Assembly (NCBI GenBank): GCA_016185875.1
Contig: JACPMS010000063.1
Span: 1 to 13,008 of the forward strand
From: Candidatus Woesearchaeota archaeon
GTDB lineage: Archaea > Nanobdellota > Nanobdellia > Woesearchaeales > GW2011-AR4
Direction of reading: 5' to 3'
DNA: 13,008 bases
In this document: positions 12,085 through 13,008 of the stretch, in pieces
How the letters are laid out: each line of letters opens with the position of its first letter
How positions within the stretch are numbered: position 1 is the stretch's first letter
Notes under the pieces: model-generated
Seen by the model: the letters and a program-made list of their open reading frames with translations, nothing else
The model's database searches: none
Told to the model about the DNA's origin: nothing
Program-made: the position numbers and the translations under genes

Positions 12085-13008
12085 ATGTACATTAAAGGAG
12101 TAGGCATGACTAAATTTGGGGCACAGACATGCCCAAGCCAGGAGCTAGTTTATGAAGCTACCTTAGAGGCATTGGATGATGCAGAATTTAAGATTGAGGA
12201 TATAGATGCTATTGTAGTTTCATCCATAGACAGCGAAAACAACGGTGAAAGACAAAGATTATTTTCATCAATTCTGAGCAGCATCTTAAAAAAGAAAGTG
12301 CCTATTTTAACTACTACAGCTGTTTGTGGTGGAGGGGGGACTGCTTTGTGGACAGCCAACAAGATGGATTATGATAATGTGCTAGTTATCGGTGTTGAAA
12401 AATTATTGGCAAACAATTCAATGAGAACAACAGACGAGATTATGATGGCTGCAGAGAGGATATACGAGCAGTCAGAGGGCATGAATTTTCCTGCGCAGAA
12501 TGCCTTAGTAGCACAACAGTACATGCTTAAGTATGGCGCAACTTCAGATGATTTTGCTTTGGTTGCCTATAAAAATCACAAAAATGCTTTTCTAAACCCA
12601 AACGCAAGGTTTTACAAAAGGGAAGTCACTTTAAAACAGATAAGAAAATCACCAATTGTGGCTTCTCCATTGAGGTTGTTTGACTGCAGTTTGTCTGTCA
12701 ATGGCGCTGCAGCAGCTGTTCTGACAAAAGAAAAAACAGATGTTGAAATATCTGGCTCAAGTTTGTTTGTTGACAGGCTGTCTGCTTTTGAAAGCGATGA
12801 CATGACATCATGGCAGGCAAGCAAGTTTGCTGCAGAAGAGGCATACAAGCAGGCTGGAGTTGCTCCATCTGATATTGATATAGCAGAGTTGCATGACGCA
12901 TTTACATCTGTTGAATTGATTTCTTATGAAGACCTTGGCTTTTGCAGGAAAGGGGGGGGTAAGGAGATGATTAGAAAGGGTGTTACAAACATTGATGGCA
13001 AATTGCCA
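12085..13008 (+). CDS. Archaeal SCP-x-type thiolase (acetyl-CoA acetyltransferase), runs off window
   Basis: The first 308 codons of a thiolase, cut by the window end. It starts MYIKGVGMTKFG, the SCP-x/archaeal thiolase opening (xxGVGxTxFG). The nucleophile Cys81 lies in TTTAVCGGGGTALWTA, aligning with the NACASGGxAL motif, though the residues around Cys are more Gly-rich than usual. Later, NFPAQNALVAQQYMLKYG, NPNARFYKREVT, SPLRLFDCSLSVNGAAAAVL and ELHDAFTSVELISYEDLGF (the His-Asp motif) are all typical. The second catalytic Cys (GxG motif near the C-terminus) lies beyond 13008. In archaea such thiolases usually work with HMG-CoA synthase and a DUF35 protein to start mevalonate synthesis; here the partner is a FabZ-like dehydratase, so acyl-chain building or breakdown is possible. 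A run of eight G (12952-12959) keeps frame (GGG GGG GGT). Confidence 0.88.
   Translation, partial: MYIKGVGMTKFGAQTCPSQELVYEATLEALDDAEFKIEDIDAIVVSSIDSENNGERQRLFSSILSSILKKKVPILTTTAVCGGGGTALWTANKMDYDNVLVIGVEKLLANNSMRTTDEIMMAAERIYEQSEGMNFPAQNALVAQQYMLKYGATSDDFALVAYKNHKNAFLNPNARFYKREVTLKQIRKSPIVASPLRLFDCSLSVNGAAAAVLTKEKTDVEISGSSLFVDRLSAFESDDMTSWQASKFAAEEAYKQAGVAPSDIDIAELHDAFTSVELISYEDLGFCRKGGGKEMIRKGVTNIDGKLP

Noticed and set aside
12952..12959. Run of eight G as a possible frameshift in the thiolase
   Set aside because: The frame continues with sensible thiolase sequence (CRKGGGKEM) on both sides.

Overview
The window reads as archaeal. It has a RadB-type recombinase, archaeal TATA boxes (TTTAAATA-like) centred about 26 bp before start codons so that many transcripts should be leaderless, few Shine-Dalgarno sites, and an archaeal SCP-x-type thiolase. 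Composition is AT-rich overall but uneven. Tight gene packing and the protein mix suggest a DPANN-type archaeon (Woesearchaeota or a relative) or a small-genome euryarchaeal lineage. That placement is inference; no rRNA or other marker is present to settle it.

Layout. (1) 1-2276, minus strand: a membrane glycan operon with a processive-type GT2 glycosyltransferase, a membrane-anchored thioredoxin-like protein (CPDC), and the start of a polytopic GT39/GT83-like glycosyltransferase, joined by 1-bp spacing or an ATGA overlap. (2) 2378-3103, plus: radB. (3) 3161-8043, plus: acyl-CoA carboxylase carboxyltransferase, biotin carboxyl carrier protein, then a biotin ECF transporter (bioY, bioM, bioN). 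A DipZ/NHLRC2-like thioredoxin gene is inserted between bioY and bioM, with ATGA overlaps on both sides. (4) 8033-8260, minus: a 75-residue two-helix membrane protein. 8333-8731, plus: a 4HBT/YbgC-type thioesterase. (5) 8728-11401, minus: biotin-protein ligase without a DNA-binding domain, and a biotin carboxylase with an unusual ~135-residue N-terminal extension. (6) 11584-13008, plus: a FabZ-like dehydratase and a thiolase that runs off the edge.

How they fit. BioMNY would import biotin, BirA would attach it to Lys95 of the carrier protein, the biotin carboxylase would carboxylate the biotin, and the carboxyltransferase would pass CO2 to an acyl-CoA (acetyl- or propionyl-CoA). No biotin synthesis gene is visible, so the cell appears to scavenge biotin. 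The neighbouring FabZ-like dehydratase, thiolase and thioesterase suggest that the carboxylated acyl-CoA may feed an acyl-chain pathway, which is notable because archaeal membranes do not use fatty acids.

No tRNA, rRNA, CRISPR array, insertion sequence or origin was seen. No gene-free stretch exceeds 300 bases. The longest, 11402-11583, is a divergent promoter region holding a 32-bp imperfect palindrome.
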